64,000 bases of DNA. It comes from Porticoccaceae bacterium. GTDB taxonomy: Bacteria > Pseudomonadota > Gammaproteobacteria > Pseudomonadales > Porticoccaceae. The position numbers and the translations under genes are program-made. The notes under the pieces were generated by a model, which was not told where the DNA came from, ran no database searches, and worked only from the letters and a program-made list of their open reading frames with translations. Positions 51,959-62,113 of this stretch are shown piece after piece. Each line of letters begins with the position of its first letter. Position 1 is the stretch's first letter. The DNA is taken from contig JABJEX010000014.1 in the NCBI GenBank assembly GCA_018663035.1, positions 62,001 to 126,000 on the forward strand, in the 5' to 3' direction.

Positions 51959-52822
51959 ATGCGTTTAGTCGTTATCAGCGGCCGCTCAGGGTCCGGTAAA
52001 ACCTCTGCTCTCAATATTCTCGAAGACGTTGGCTTTACCTGTATCGATAATTTACCTGCAGCGCTGCTCCCAGAGCTTATCCATCAGCTCGAAGAAGAGC
52101 ATTCTAGTAGCTCGGATCTAAAGCTAGCAGTGGGCATAGACGCTCGCAACCTGGTTGGAGATCTCAATAAAATCCCACAGATTCTAAAGTTGATAGAAGA
52201 CAGCGGTGTGGAGGTCAGTGTGATCTTCCTGCAGGCCCATGGAAGCGACTTGCTGCGCCGCTACAGTGAAACAAGGCGCAAACACCCACTGAGCAACGAC
52301 AGTATCAGTCTAAAAGAAGCGATTAATCTAGAAAAAGACATGCTGGCGCCGATATCAGATATTTCTGATCGTAACATAGACACATCTGGGCTCTCTCTTC
52401 ATCAGTTGCGCGATTTAATCAAAAATACTGTTGTGCCGCACAGTGCAGAGCACATGTCGATTCTTTTTCAGAGCTTTGGTTTTAAGCGGGGAACTCCTGA
52501 GGATTCAGACTTTATTTTTGATGTCCGCTGTTTACCCAATCCCTATTGGAAGCCCGAGCTGCGCACCATGACAGGTAAAGATCCAGACGTTATACAATTC
52601 CTAGAGAGTCAGGTGGATGTGGCCTCCATGTTGGCGGATATCATTGGCTACCTGACCCGCTGGATACCCAAATTTCAAGCCAACAATCGCAGTTACCTAG
52701 CTATTTCTATCGGCTGTACAGGGGGCCAACACCGCTCGGTATATCTAGCCAATCGTCTCTGCGAGCACTTTGCCAAAGAACAGCCCTTTGTGCAGGTGGT
52801 GCACAAAGAACTTAACTCGTGA
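51959..52822 (+). CDS. rapZ: RNase adapter / nucleotide-binding protein RapZ
   Basis: 287 residues. In enterobacteria RapZ binds GlmZ RNA and guides RNase E, controlling GlmS. Walker A GRSGSGKT at 8-15, the Walker B-like SVIFLQAHGSDLLRRYSETRRKHPL, and the C-terminal IGCTGGQHRSVYLANRL domain are present. The C-terminus LCEHFAKEQPFVQVVHKEL resembles that of active family members. Placed between ptsN and ptsO as usual. Confidence 0.97.
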   Translation: MRLVVISGRSGSGKTSALNILEDVGFTCIDNLPAALLPELIHQLEEEHSSSSDLKLAVGIDARNLVGDLNKIPQILKLIEDSGVEVSVIFLQAHGSDLLRRYSETRRKHPLSNDSISLKEAINLEKDMLAPISDISDRNIDTSGLSLHQLRDLIKNTVVPHSAEHMSILFQSFGFKRGTPEDSDFIFDVRCLPNPYWKPELRTMTGKDPDVIQFLESQVDVASMLADIIGYLTRWIPKFQANNRSYLAISIGCTGGQHRSVYLANRLCEHFAKEQPFVQVVHKELNS

Positions 52823-52838
52823 AGTGCAGAGCCCTCCT

Positions 52839-53108
52839 ATGATTCACAGACAGCTAACAATTATTAACAAGCTGGGGCTGCATGCCCGAGCAGCTACCAA
52901 ACTCGCCAACGCCGCAGGACATCACCAATGTAAAATTCGCATCGGCAGAGGAGAACAACTGGTAGATGCTAAAAGCATCATGTCGCTGATGCTGCTGGCC
53001 GCGAATAAAGGCACAGAGCTAACATTTCAATTCGACGGGCCGGACGAGCAGGCGGCCTGCGATGAAATTACCCAGTTACTGGCGGACTATTTTGGTGAAG
53101 GTGAATAA
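52839..53108 (+). CDS. ptsO: phosphocarrier protein NPr (PtsO)
   Basis: 89 residues, HPr fold. Accepts phosphate from PtsP and passes it to PtsN. Active His15 is in KLGLHARAATKLA, and the conserved DAKSIMSLMLLAANKG follows. The open frame extends into rapZ, but the ATG at 52839 yields the family N-terminus. PtsP, the first enzyme, is not in the window. Confidence 0.97.
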   Translation: MIHRQLTIINKLGLHARAATKLANAAGHHQCKIRIGRGEQLVDAKSIMSLMLLAANKGTELTFQFDGPDEQAACDEITQLLADYFGEGE

Positions 53109-53215
53109 CGCTACTTTATCGTTGGTATTGTTGCAGTAAAACCTATCCGTTGGGGTCATAGCCCGCTAAAATGCAACCTTCTAACCTAGCATCTGGGTTA
53201 AGTAAGGGAAGCGAG

Positions 53216-54562
53216 ATGACCAACATTACCGAAGATAACCTATTAGCAAAGCTTGGTACTACTATCGATTCAGTGACACTGAATCAGGTTCGCCACACCC
53301 TGAATAATCTCTCGCCACCTGATGTTGCTCACCAGCTGGAAACAGCGCCACCAAAATTTCGACATATTCTCTGGGAGCTAGTGGATCCGGAAATATCCGG
53401 GGAAGTCTTGCAGGAGCTATCCGACGAAATTCAGCTGGAATTTCTCAATGAGATGGATGGTGCCGAAGTTGCGTCTCTGACCGAAGGTCTAGATGTCGAC
53501 GATATTGTGGATATTCTTCAGCAGCTGCCGGACCGTGTTATTCCGGAAGTGCTTCAGGCAATGTCGGTACAGGACAGGCTTCGCGTAGAGTCAGTGCTCA
53601 CTTACGATGAAAACACCGCCGGTGGACTAATGGACACCGAGGTTATCACTGTGCGGCCAGATATTACGGTGGATGTAGTGCTGCGTTATCTGCGCCGATT
53701 TGAAGAAATACCTGATACTACTGACAATTTATTTGTCGTTAGCCGCAGAGACGTTTTTCTCGGCAACCTACCTCTGGGCAGGCTACTCACATCCAGCCCC
53801 ACTACCACGGTGCGAGAGGTGATGAATACCGAAGTACAGGCTATTCATGTCAATCTTATCAGCTCCGACGTGGCCCAGCTCTTCCAGCGACAGGATCTGG
53901 TCTCGGCACCAGTGGTGGACGACCAAAATCAGTTGCTGGGGCGCATCACCATTGATGATGTGGTAGATGTTATTGTCGAAGACGCAGATCACTCGCTACT
54001 GGCAATGGCCGGTCTAAGCGATACCGAGGACACTTTCTCCTCTATTAATCGCACCGCCCCAAGGCGTGCGCTGTGGTTGGGCGTCAATCTGCTCACTGCT
54101 ATTCTCGCCTCGTCGGCCATCAGTCTGTTTGAAGAGACCTTGGACAAGGTAGTTGCCTTGGCAATTTTGATGCCAATTGTTGCCAGCATGGGCGGTGTAG
54201 CTGGCAGTCAGACACTGACCGTAGTTATTCGTGGTATGGCCCTAGGTCAGGTTGAGCGTGGCAATCTATCCTGGCTACTAAGCAAAGAATTTACCGTGGG
54301 CGCCATTAATGGTCTGCTATATGCATTGGTGGTTGGCGCAGTAGTGTCTCTATGGTTTGGGGATATCACCATGGCTGTGGTTATAGGTTTAGCCATGGCA
54401 ATAAACCTAATGGCTGCGGCAGTCTCCGGCACTCTGCTACCGGTTATGCTACGATCAATGAACATTGACCCAGCCCTAGCAGGCTCTGTGATTCTCACCA
54501 CGGTTACAGATATTGTGGGCTTTGTCTCCTTTCTTGGGCTAGCTGTGGTATTTTTAACCTAA
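53216..54562 (+). CDS. mgtE: magnesium transporter MgtE
   Basis: 448 residues. Mg2+ channel gated by cytoplasmic Mg2+. N-terminal helical domain (about 20-130, DDIVDILQQLPD), two CBS domains (about 135-260) and a C-terminal bundle of about five membrane helices (from about 280) with PIVASMGGVAGSQTLTVVIRGMALGQV. The ATG at 53216 has AAGGGA eight bases upstream; an earlier in-frame ATG at 53171 lacks one. The stop overlaps yjgA (TAATG). Confidence 0.95.
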   Translation: MTNITEDNLLAKLGTTIDSVTLNQVRHTLNNLSPPDVAHQLETAPPKFRHILWELVDPEISGEVLQELSDEIQLEFLNEMDGAEVASLTEGLDVDDIVDILQQLPDRVIPEVLQAMSVQDRLRVESVLTYDENTAGGLMDTEVITVRPDITVDVVLRYLRRFEEIPDTTDNLFVVSRRDVFLGNLPLGRLLTSSPTTTVREVMNTEVQAIHVNLISSDVAQLFQRQDLVSAPVVDDQNQLLGRITIDDVVDVIVEDADHSLLAMAGLSDTEDTFSSINRTAPRRALWLGVNLLTAILASSAISLFEETLDKVVALAILMPIVASMGGVAGSQTLTVVIRGMALGQVERGNLSWLLSKEFTVGAINGLLYALVVGAVVSLWFGDITMAVVIGLAMAINLMAAAVSGTLLPVMLRSMNIDPALAGSVILTTVTDIVGFVSFLGLAVVFLT

Positions 54563-55065
54563 TGAGTGAAGAAATAGATCACCCCGACTATGATGGCCCC
54601 AGTAAGTCCCAGCTCAAACGGGATAGTCAGGCTCTACAGGAAATGGGTAGACAGCTGGTAGAAATGCCCGAGGGCAAACTGTGTAAATTCGACTTACCTG
54701 AAGCCCTAAAAGAAGCTATTCAGGTTGCCCGCAAATTAAAAAGCCGAGAAGCCAAACGGCGGCAACTGCAATATATTGGCAAACTAATGCGCTCGCTAGA
54801 TATGGATGTTATCAAGGATACATTGGATAGCATGGATCATCAGTCCCAAACCTACAGGCAGCATTTTGCCAAATTGGAAAACTGGCGCGACCAAATAATC
54901 AGTCAGGGCGCTCCTGCAATTGAGGACTTTGTTGCGCTCTACCCCCACACTGAGCGCCAACAGCTGCGAAACCTGCAGCGCCAGGCCAATAGAGAAGCTG
55001 AATTAAAAAAACCGCCAGCAGCTGCCCGCAAGCTATTTGCCTATCTGCGAGAAGTAACTGAGTAA
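54562..55065 (+). CDS. ribosome-associated protein YjgA (DarP)
   Basis: 167 residues of the DUF615/YjgA family, highly charged and helical; PSKSQLKRDSQALQEMGRQL and KLKSREAKRRQLQYIGKLMR are characteristic. E. coli DarP binds late 50S assembly intermediates. It overlaps the mgtE stop codon, and converges on the amidase gene with nine bases between. In pseudomonads it also lies near the rng-yhdP block. Confidence 0.93.
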   Translation: MSEEIDHPDYDGPSKSQLKRDSQALQEMGRQLVEMPEGKLCKFDLPEALKEAIQVARKLKSREAKRRQLQYIGKLMRSLDMDVIKDTLDSMDHQSQTYRQHFAKLENWRDQIISQGAPAIEDFVALYPHTERQQLRNLQRQANREAELKKPPAAARKLFAYLREVTE

Positions 55066-55074
55066 CTGCCTCTG

Positions 55075-55890
55075 CTAAAGCTTTCGATGCTGGAAAACCG
55101 GCATCTTAGCGCGCGTCGCTGCGATTGCCTGAGTATCTATTTCCACCGCCACAACGCCGGGCTGATCATCTACAGAAGCCAGTACATTACCCCAGGGATC
55201 AATAATTGCGCTGCCACCCCACAAACCGCGCACTGCATGATCGCGATCGACCATATTGGCACCAATTACAAAGACCTGATTCTCGACCGCTCGAGCCCTG
55301 AGCAATAATTGCCAGTGATCTCTGCCAGTAACTGTTGTAAACGCAGCTGGCACGGCAATTATCTCGGCGTCCCTATCAGCTAACTGTCGATATAATTCGG
55401 CAAATCTCAGGTCGTAACAGACACTCAGACCCAGTGTTGCTAACTCTGTGGGAACAACGGCAACTCGCTGTCCCGGCAAATAGTCATTGGATTCTTTATA
55501 ACTAGTCTGGCCTGCACCAGACCTTACATCTGCATCAAACAGATGAATTTTATCGTAAACACCCATTACCTCACCCAGAGGATTAAACAGATAGGACCTG
55601 GCATAGGGCTTCGCGTGCTTATCAGCCACTGGCAACGTGCCCGCCACTAACCAGATCGCCAATTTCTTTGCCTGTTCAGCCAAGAATTGCCGCACAGGGC
55701 CGCAAGGGTTGGCTTCAAGTTGTCCTATGTGGGCAATATTGGACTGCCCGTAATAGGCAAAATTTTCAGGTAGTACCACCAGCTGTGCGCCGCGATCGAC
55801 CGCCTGTTGTAAGAGCTTGGCAGCACTGTCCAAGTTAGCCTCAATAGAGGCTAATGGTTTTAACTGGATTGCGGCAACAGTTATTTTCAT
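55075..55890 (-). CDS. carbon-nitrogen hydrolase (nitrilase superfamily), Nit1-like amidase
   Basis: 271 residues. Catalytic triad Glu (VVLPENFAYYG, near 42), Lys (YDKIHLFDAD, near 112) and Cys (LSVCYDLRFAELYRQL, near 154). This sequence type, next to rng-yhdP in pseudomonads, belongs with the deaminated-glutathione amidase/Nit1 branch, which repairs the side product of transaminated glutathione. Substrate is not proven by the sequence. It follows yhdP by 8 bases on the same strand. tldD, which often follows in relatives, is absent here. Confidence 0.88.
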   Translation of the reverse strand: MKITVAAIQLKPLASIEANLDSAAKLLQQAVDRGAQLVVLPENFAYYGQSNIAHIGQLEANPCGPVRQFLAEQAKKLAIWLVAGTLPVADKHAKPYARSYLFNPLGEVMGVYDKIHLFDADVRSGAGQTSYKESNDYLPGQRVAVVPTELATLGLSVCYDLRFAELYRQLADRDAEIIAVPAAFTTVTGRDHWQLLLRARAVENQVFVIGANMVDRDHAVRGLWGGSAIIDPWGNVLASVDDQPGVVAVEIDTQAIAATRAKMPVFQHRKL

Positions 55891-55898
55891 GTGATCGA

Positions 55899-58800
55899 CT
55901 ATGGTTGCTGCTCAGTTCCCTGAGGTTTGGAGTTCAGCTGCTGAGTGTCTTCCTTTGCAGCTGTCTCGGCAGTTTCAGCCGCGGTAGCCTTGAGCTCTGC
56001 CGCAAAAATTCGGTCGACAGAAATCTTAATATCATCCCAGGGGCCTGTGACCTCGTAGCTAATACTCGACAGTCTATCCACCTGCTTCTCCACCAGTTTA
56101 CTGGTCAGATAGACGCCCGCAGCCGCAGGCAGACCGCCAACCAGAGCCACAACCCAGGGTAAGTTTGTGGCCACCGGCAATGTTGCCAACAATCTGGTAT
56201 CTACGGTTTCGTTAATCAGGTCAAAATTACCGGCCATACTCATACGTCCTGAAGGCATCTGCATCTTGAGCGGGTCTCGCAAACTGGCCAACCCATTTTC
56301 AAACTCAATAGTGCCCGCCAGACTGTTGTAGGAAAGGTTTTGCCCGACCACATCTGAAAAATCCAACTGAAGACGCCTTAACCAATTCGCAAAATTTAGC
56401 AGGCTGACCAGTTTGAGTGTAGCGTTAGCGCCACCAGAGGATTTATAAAAACTGCCGTCCCTCAGTTCTATCTGAAACTGACCATTAAGGTTTTCTCTAC
56501 TTATGGCCCAGGGTTTATCTTGCCAAGCCAGATCGAAGACAAGCTTTCCAGACCCGCTATCCGCGACAGGCTCTGTGTCAAAGCCAGTAAAAATATCGCC
56601 TATATTGTCCACCCCCACTGGGCCCACAACTCGGCTGCCGTGTTCAGTACCATCGTAGCTCCAAAAGAACTCTGTTGGCGGCTCCTGGTCGAACATGCCC
56701 GGCCTCAGGCCGAATAAATTACCCCGAATCTTGTTAAACGCGGCACCAGAAATTTCTGGTCGCAACTCAAATCCCAGCGAACCCCATTTTTTAGCGCCAA
56801 CAAAGAGACTTTCAATAGCCAGATCTACCGCAACAAAGCGTCTCGGATCTACGGTCTGTAGACCAATTTTTTGCTGCAACACCGCACTCGGCAAGCTCAA
56901 CCGTGAAAGCTCAACCCAGGGAACCTGCGTCTTATTTGCCGACAGGCGTATCAATCCATCGGCAAGGTCACTGTTAAAACGGATAGCGGTGTCCTCAGGA
57001 TTAATATCAACTCGGGCTTGGATATCCTTTATCTTGAAGGTCGCCACATCCAGCTGATCAAAATGTAAATCAAATATTGGCAGCCTGCGATTGGCAGAGC
57101 GGTCCATCGGCTGATTTGCTGGGCTAGGGGTGAATAAATCCACCACAGGTTGCCAGGCCTCTAAATTAGTGGTCGGCAAATGGGCTGCTATTAAAAGCTT
57201 ATCTGGTTCAGGGATAATTTCGTCGCGATCGAAGGTCAGTATGCCCTCGACAAGGGCACCATCGGAAAAGGTGAGGTCCGTAACAAGCTGCTTCCCAAAG
57301 CGGCCGCTTAGACGCTCGAACTGAGGGCTGAAATAAAGAGTTACATCCAAAGCTCTAGGCTCGGTTGCCGTCTTCCCCAGAGGCTTGGGTAGCATTACTC
57401 TGGTACCAGCCATCTGAGTTTGTAGCTGCAAGGTTGCAAACTCATTGGCATCAATGTTGGGTAGACTCAATGTCGCCTCAACAGGGAAGCGACCCGAAAG
57501 TACTTCACCCCAGGGGAAATCGACAAGCCTAGTAAGACTCTGTGGCTCGATTTGAGTGTCAAAGACAATTTTCTGTAGGCCGTCAGTTTTGAATAACTTT
57601 GCGGTTAGAGGCTGCTGCCAAAACGAAGCCGTAATGGCGTCTGACTGCATTCCGCCCTCAATAGAGAAATCTATCTGTCCGGCAATATTCTCCAGCAATA
57701 TTGGCGATTCGGGGATATCTATCAGGGCATTATTTAGCTGGGTCCTAACCCAATAGTCACCCTGCTGCTCGAGGCCTAACTTTTTACCGGCCCTGCCCGC
57801 CATAGGAATTTTTAGTTGCATCTGACTACTGGTTTGGCCGCCAAAATCCCACCCTCGCAGAGCGCCAAGATTACTCTTGAGAGGTGATTGCGCCAAAAGA
57901 CTTATCATTGCTGGTAGCTCAGCTGCAACTTCAGCCTCAACCATCATAAAACGCTGCGCCTCGTCTAAGTCAGCGTCATAGGTGACTTTGGCGTTGACAA
58001 TATTGGCTTGACCGACGGTGCCTTTTGTCACTGTGGATTCTAGATATCCATCGTCTATCAACGCCAGAGACTCTGAGTTGCGGAGCCCCAACCAATCTGG
58101 GTGATAATTTAGATCACTGTTTTCAATATCAAACAAAAGCTGCGTGGTTCTGCTATTGCGATCATTGCGCGGAGGACCACTGCGAAACAGCATACCCATT
58201 TCTCTTACATTGCCTGCAAGAATTGCCTCTGTGAGCCAGGTAGAGAGATCAGCTGGCGTATTGTAGGAAAGATACTGCTCAGTGTAGGTGGCATCTATAT
58301 TCTTGCCACCAATAAGCATGCTAAATTCTGGCGGCTGCCCATTAGACGGCAGTGACTGCTCGGTGGAAAATACGATTTGTAGTGTTCCAGCTTCGACCTT
58401 GGTCATTATTGGGTCACTGCGCACAAGTAAGCGTTCACTAGCAGCAGCCCAATCCACGTAGACCGTACCCAGAGCCTCTTCTATGTGCAGATAGTCTCGG
58501 TAAACCTTAGGGAAGAAAACATCAAAGCCATTGGTATCAGCCAAATGGAAGAGCCCTGCGTTCTGCTGTACTTCAAGATAACCGCTGAGACCTTTTACCC
58601 CGGGCGCACCTTTGTAGGGGCGCATATCCACAGAGTCCAAGTTAGCGGAGGTATAGTAACCAGCTTCATTGTGCCCAAGGGTTAGCTCGCTGAGGCTTCC
58701 CTGAGGTCGCAGAGCATCCATCACAGTTAAAATTTGCTCTGTGGATATTCTAGTTTTACGCACTAGGTCTGTGAGTATGCTCAGATCTATATGGTTAACC

Positions 58801-59861
58801 GAAACATCAAAATCGCGCCAATGCGATCCCAAACGCTGAGAGTAAACCAGATCTAGTGGTTCTATCTCCGCATCAGACCAGCTCAAGCCAAAACCTTGAA
58901 GTCGCAAACCCCAATCTAGGCCAGGCGTAAACCAACCGGTCAGTTGAGTGCTGATATCCTTGACTGGCGGCACATCCACTAGCCAATCCAGTGGCACCTC
59001 AGAAATTGCCAGATTGCCCTCGAAATCCAATGCCCCGCCGGGATGTATATCAAACCAGACTTCACCGCTGGCATTAGCTTGGAAATCAGTTAGATTGGCA
59101 AATAATTCTGGCAAAACAGACTTAGCAATATCAACCACTGGGTGGGAAACATTAAACCCCTGTAGCTGCAGATAGCCATTGGCATGGAAAGACTCTAAAT
59201 CGGCTGGGTCGCCCTCGCCTTCCAACAAAAGATAAGCAGGTACCCTTTGATCTGACAGGCGCAGCGAAAGCTCGGCGCGGTGAAAATCTGTGTCATTTTC
59301 AAGTTGCAGGTTATCGCCATAAACCTGCATTAGCTTACCGGAGAAAAATTCCAGATTAACTTCAACCTGTTTCAACCTAATGAGACGGCTGTAAAACAGC
59401 GGATCCAGAATTGGCTGTAGATCATCCTGAGAACCACCTTCGAAGCCTTTTAGCGCCCAGCGACCATTGGCATTTTCAGCAAAGCTAAGAGCGAGATTTT
59501 CGACAACTAGTTCACGCCAGACCGTAGTGCGATATTTTAGGCTGTTTAATAGATCTAGATTGGCGCGACCATGGTCCATAACAACTGCGGCTGTTTGATC
59601 GTCGGCGATGATTCTAACTTTCTCAATATCTAGGATGGGGACAAGCCTTGGCCACTCGCCCTGCAACTTGCCTAATTCCACTTGCATACCAATGCGGTTT
59701 GAAATAAATGCCTGAACATCGGGACGCAGGCTGTCCACATTGGCAATAGTCTGGCGCCCAACCACAACAAAAATAACAGTACCTATGACGAGCAGTGCAG
59801 CACTCAGCCAGAACCATCGGTTCAGGGTTTTTACTGCATTGTATAGGGTGCTTATCATCAT
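55899..59861 (-). CDS. yhdP: YhdP-family AsmA-like phospholipid transport protein
   Basis: 1320 residues, slightly longer than E. coli YhdP. One N-terminal membrane helix (about 17-35) and a very long periplasmic beta-groove repeat region; the C-terminal TLPVATNLPWVVALVGGLPAAAGVYL and TSKLVEKQVDRLSSISYEVTGPWDDP-like end are typical. With TamB and YdbH it carries phospholipids to the outer membrane. The Mla path here looks reduced, which may give YhdP added weight. Six bases after rng and coupled to the amidase gene. Confidence 0.94.
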   Translation of the reverse strand: MMISTLYNAVKTLNRWFWLSAALLVIGTVIFVVVGRQTIANVDSLRPDVQAFISNRIGMQVELGKLQGEWPRLVPILDIEKVRIIADDQTAAVVMDHGRANLDLLNSLKYRTTVWRELVVENLALSFAENANGRWALKGFEGGSQDDLQPILDPLFYSRLIRLKQVEVNLEFFSGKLMQVYGDNLQLENDTDFHRAELSLRLSDQRVPAYLLLEGEGDPADLESFHANGYLQLQGFNVSHPVVDIAKSVLPELFANLTDFQANASGEVWFDIHPGGALDFEGNLAISEVPLDWLVDVPPVKDISTQLTGWFTPGLDWGLRLQGFGLSWSDAEIEPLDLVYSQRLGSHWRDFDVSVNHIDLSILTDLVRKTRISTEQILTVMDALRPQGSLSELTLGHNEAGYYTSANLDSVDMRPYKGAPGVKGLSGYLEVQQNAGLFHLADTNGFDVFFPKVYRDYLHIEEALGTVYVDWAAASERLLVRSDPIMTKVEAGTLQIVFSTEQSLPSNGQPPEFSMLIGGKNIDATYTEQYLSYNTPADLSTWLTEAILAGNVREMGMLFRSGPPRNDRNSRTTQLLFDIENSDLNYHPDWLGLRNSESLALIDDGYLESTVTKGTVGQANIVNAKVTYDADLDEAQRFMMVEAEVAAELPAMISLLAQSPLKSNLGALRGWDFGGQTSSQMQLKIPMAGRAGKKLGLEQQGDYWVRTQLNNALIDIPESPILLENIAGQIDFSIEGGMQSDAITASFWQQPLTAKLFKTDGLQKIVFDTQIEPQSLTRLVDFPWGEVLSGRFPVEATLSLPNIDANEFATLQLQTQMAGTRVMLPKPLGKTATEPRALDVTLYFSPQFERLSGRFGKQLVTDLTFSDGALVEGILTFDRDEIIPEPDKLLIAAHLPTTNLEAWQPVVDLFTPSPANQPMDRSANRRLPIFDLHFDQLDVATFKIKDIQARVDINPEDTAIRFNSDLADGLIRLSANKTQVPWVELSRLSLPSAVLQQKIGLQTVDPRRFVAVDLAIESLFVGAKKWGSLGFELRPEISGAAFNKIRGNLFGLRPGMFDQEPPTEFFWSYDGTEHGSRVVGPVGVDNIGDIFTGFDTEPVADSGSGKLVFDLAWQDKPWAISRENLNGQFQIELRDGSFYKSSGGANATLKLVSLLNFANWLRRLQLDFSDVVGQNLSYNSLAGTIEFENGLASLRDPLKMQMPSGRMSMAGNFDLINETVDTRLLATLPVATNLPWVVALVGGLPAAAGVYLTSKLVEKQVDRLSSISYEVTGPWDDIKISVDRIFAAELKATAAETAETAAKEDTQQLNSKPQGTEQQP

Positions 59862-59867
59862 TCAGGC

Positions 59868-61382
59868 TCAGACCGGGATAATATCGAACTGTTCACGGGC
59901 AAATAATGCCTCGGCACGAAACTGAATGGTGCGACCTATAAATTCCTCTAAATCAGCGACCTGCGCACTGTCCTCATCCAACAGCCTTTCTATCACTGCT
60001 GTAGACGCTAGCACTCTGAGCTGGTCGCATTCATAGGCTCTCGCCACCCTTAAAATCTCGCGCAGAACTTCGTAACTCACAGTCTCAGCCGACTTGATAG
60101 ATCCCCGGCCATGACAGGTGGGGCATCCATCACAGAGTAACTGCTCTAAACTTTCGCTGGTGCGTTTTCGGGTTACTTGCACCAGCCCAAGCTCAGTCAC
60201 GCCAGATAGCTTGGTTTTTGCCGGATCACGGTCCAACGCTTTTCCCAGCGTGCGCAGCACCTGACGGCGATGCTCAAGATTTTGCATATCAATAAAGTCG
60301 ACGATAATAATTCCACCTAGGTTGCGCATACGGATCTGTCGCGCTGTGGTGGCCGCCGCTTCTAGATTGGTTTTATAAATTGTTTCTTCAAGGTTGCGGT
60401 GCCCCACAAAGGCCCCAGTATTAACATCTACAGTGGTCATAGCCTCGGTGGGATCAATCACTAGGTGCCCACCAGACTTGAGGGGTACAGATCGCTGCAG
60501 CGCTTTAGCTATTTCATCTTCGATACCATGCAGGTAGAACAGCGGCCTCTCGCCCGGATAATGCTCTATCAATCGCGCGATCTCCGGGCTAAATTTATTG
60601 CCAAAGTGTACCAGCTCAGCAAGTATCTCCCTGGAATCAACCAGAATCTTCTCGACCTGGGTACAGGCCATGTCTCGCAGTACCCGCTTGTAGAGTGGCA
60701 GCTCTTCATAGATGCAGCTAGGTACCGAGGCCTCTGCCTGACTCTGCTCGATGTGTCGCCAAAGCCGCTGCAAAAAACGCATGTCCGAGTGCAATTCGGT
60801 AGCCGTCACAGCCTCAGCTGCTGTGCGTACAATATAGCCGCCGCTGCTGTCTTCTGGGTCTTGAGTTTCATCAATCACGGCTGCAATAACATCGCGCAGG
60901 CGTTCGCGCTCCTGCTCGTCTTCAATGCGCTGGGACACACCTATATGGGTGCTCTTGTCCATATAAACCAGATAGCGCGCAGCCACCGAGAGCTGCGCCG
61001 TTAACCTTGCACCCTTGCTGTTAATTGGATCTTTGATGACCTGAACCAGTATCTTTTGACCCTCGCGAAGCAGTGTTCTTATATCCGGGCTTTTGTTATC
61101 CGAACTTTTGGTATCCAGAGCAGCTGCATCTTTATCCTGATTCTGACTTTTTGTATCCGCATGAAGGTCATCGACATGGAGAAAGGCGGTGCGCTCGACG
61201 CCAATATCGACAAATGCCGCCTGCATACCAGGCAATACACGTACGACCTTACCAAGATAAATATTACCTACAAGGCCGCGCTTCTGATTGCGTTCGATAG
61301 AAATTTCTTGCGGCACACCATTTTCTACCAAGGCTACGCGAGTTTCCATCGGCGTAATATTGATAAGAATTTCTCTGCTCAT
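59868..61382 (-). CDS. rng: ribonuclease G
   Basis: 504 residues. Endonuclease for 16S rRNA 5' end maturation and mRNA decay. S1 domain (about 35-130), the RNase E/G catalytic domain with DVNTGAFVGHRNLEETIYKTNLEAA and the metal-binding Asp residues (IIVDFIDM), and the zinc-link CDGCPTCHGRGS near 425. The loop in the S1 domain at about 76-98 is a few residues longer and made from short repeated DT/DNKS units. It is followed by yhdP, preceded by maf. Confidence 0.97.
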   Translation of the reverse strand: MSREILINITPMETRVALVENGVPQEISIERNQKRGLVGNIYLGKVVRVLPGMQAAFVDIGVERTAFLHVDDLHADTKSQNQDKDAAALDTKSSDNKSPDIRTLLREGQKILVQVIKDPINSKGARLTAQLSVAARYLVYMDKSTHIGVSQRIEDEQERERLRDVIAAVIDETQDPEDSSGGYIVRTAAEAVTATELHSDMRFLQRLWRHIEQSQAEASVPSCIYEELPLYKRVLRDMACTQVEKILVDSREILAELVHFGNKFSPEIARLIEHYPGERPLFYLHGIEDEIAKALQRSVPLKSGGHLVIDPTEAMTTVDVNTGAFVGHRNLEETIYKTNLEAAATTARQIRMRNLGGIIIVDFIDMQNLEHRRQVLRTLGKALDRDPAKTKLSGVTELGLVQVTRKRTSESLEQLLCDGCPTCHGRGSIKSAETVSYEVLREILRVARAYECDQLRVLASTAVIERLLDEDSAQVADLEEFIGRTIQFRAEALFAREQFDIIPV

Positions 61383-61488
61383 AATGTTTTCCGCAAAAGA
61401 TAAATAATGTAGCGACTACAGCATTGTAACCACTAAAATATAACGTCCTATAACCTAGTAGGGCGCAGCCAAAATCAATGGGATGCTA

Positions 61489-62082
61489 CTAGGGTGATAC
61501 TGTTTGCCACAGGGGCACTGCAAAGTGCTTTAATAGTTGTTCGGTCTCCGCCAAAGGCAGCCCCACTACCCCACTATAACTGCCTTCGAGGTGTGTCACA
61601 AAGAGTGCTGCCTTACCCTGAATGGCATAGGCGCCTGCCTTTCCGAGAGGCTCCTGAGTCTGCCAGTAGTTAAGACACTCCTGTTGAGAGATTGTGCGAA
61701 ATGTCACTGCAGTTGTTGATAGCCTGACCTTAGTATCCACTCCTGTAGTCATGGCAACAGCGGAAAGTACTTGATGAGTTCTTCCCGAAAGTTGGTCGAG
61801 CATATACAGAGCATTATCTTTGCAGCTTGGCTTACCAAAAATCTGCTCTCCGCAAACAACTGCAGTATCAGCTCCCATAAAGGGCAAATCGCTAGCCTGC
61901 CGGCTGTAACCAGCTGTAGCTTTCTTGACCGCCATGCGAACAACATAGTCTGCTGGTGATTCACCCAACTGCTGACTTTCGTCTATATTGGCCGGAGCCA
62001 CCACAAAACGCACACCGATTTGCCGCAGTAGCTCGGCACGGCGCGGGGAGGCAGAGGCAAGGATCATATTAGGTTGCGTCAA
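61489..62082 (-). CDS. maf: nucleoside triphosphate pyrophosphatase, Maf family (YhdE)
   Basis: 197 residues. House-cleaning dTTP/UTP pyrophosphatase. ASASPRRAELLRQIG at the start, then GADTAVVCGEQIFGKP with the catalytic Asp and EGSYSGVVGLPLAET near the end. It starts at TTG (62082) with GGAG five bases upstream; the alternative ATG at residue 6 has no ribosome site. In the mreBCD-maf-rng cluster. Confidence 0.95.
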   Translation of the reverse strand: MTQPNMILASASPRRAELLRQIGVRFVVAPANIDESQQLGESPADYVVRMAVKKATAGYSRQASDLPFMGADTAVVCGEQIFGKPSCKDNALYMLDQLSGRTHQVLSAVAMTTGVDTKVRLSTTAVTFRTISQQECLNYWQTQEPLGKAGAYAIQGKAALFVTHLEGSYSGVVGLPLAETEQLLKHFAVPLWQTVSP

Positions 62083-62113
62083 TATAACTCCAAGGGAAAA
62101 TAGACAGGCGGGT

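Noticed and set aside
60465..61004. 179-residue open frame opposite rng
   Set aside because: Antisense shadow of the catalytic region of RNase G.
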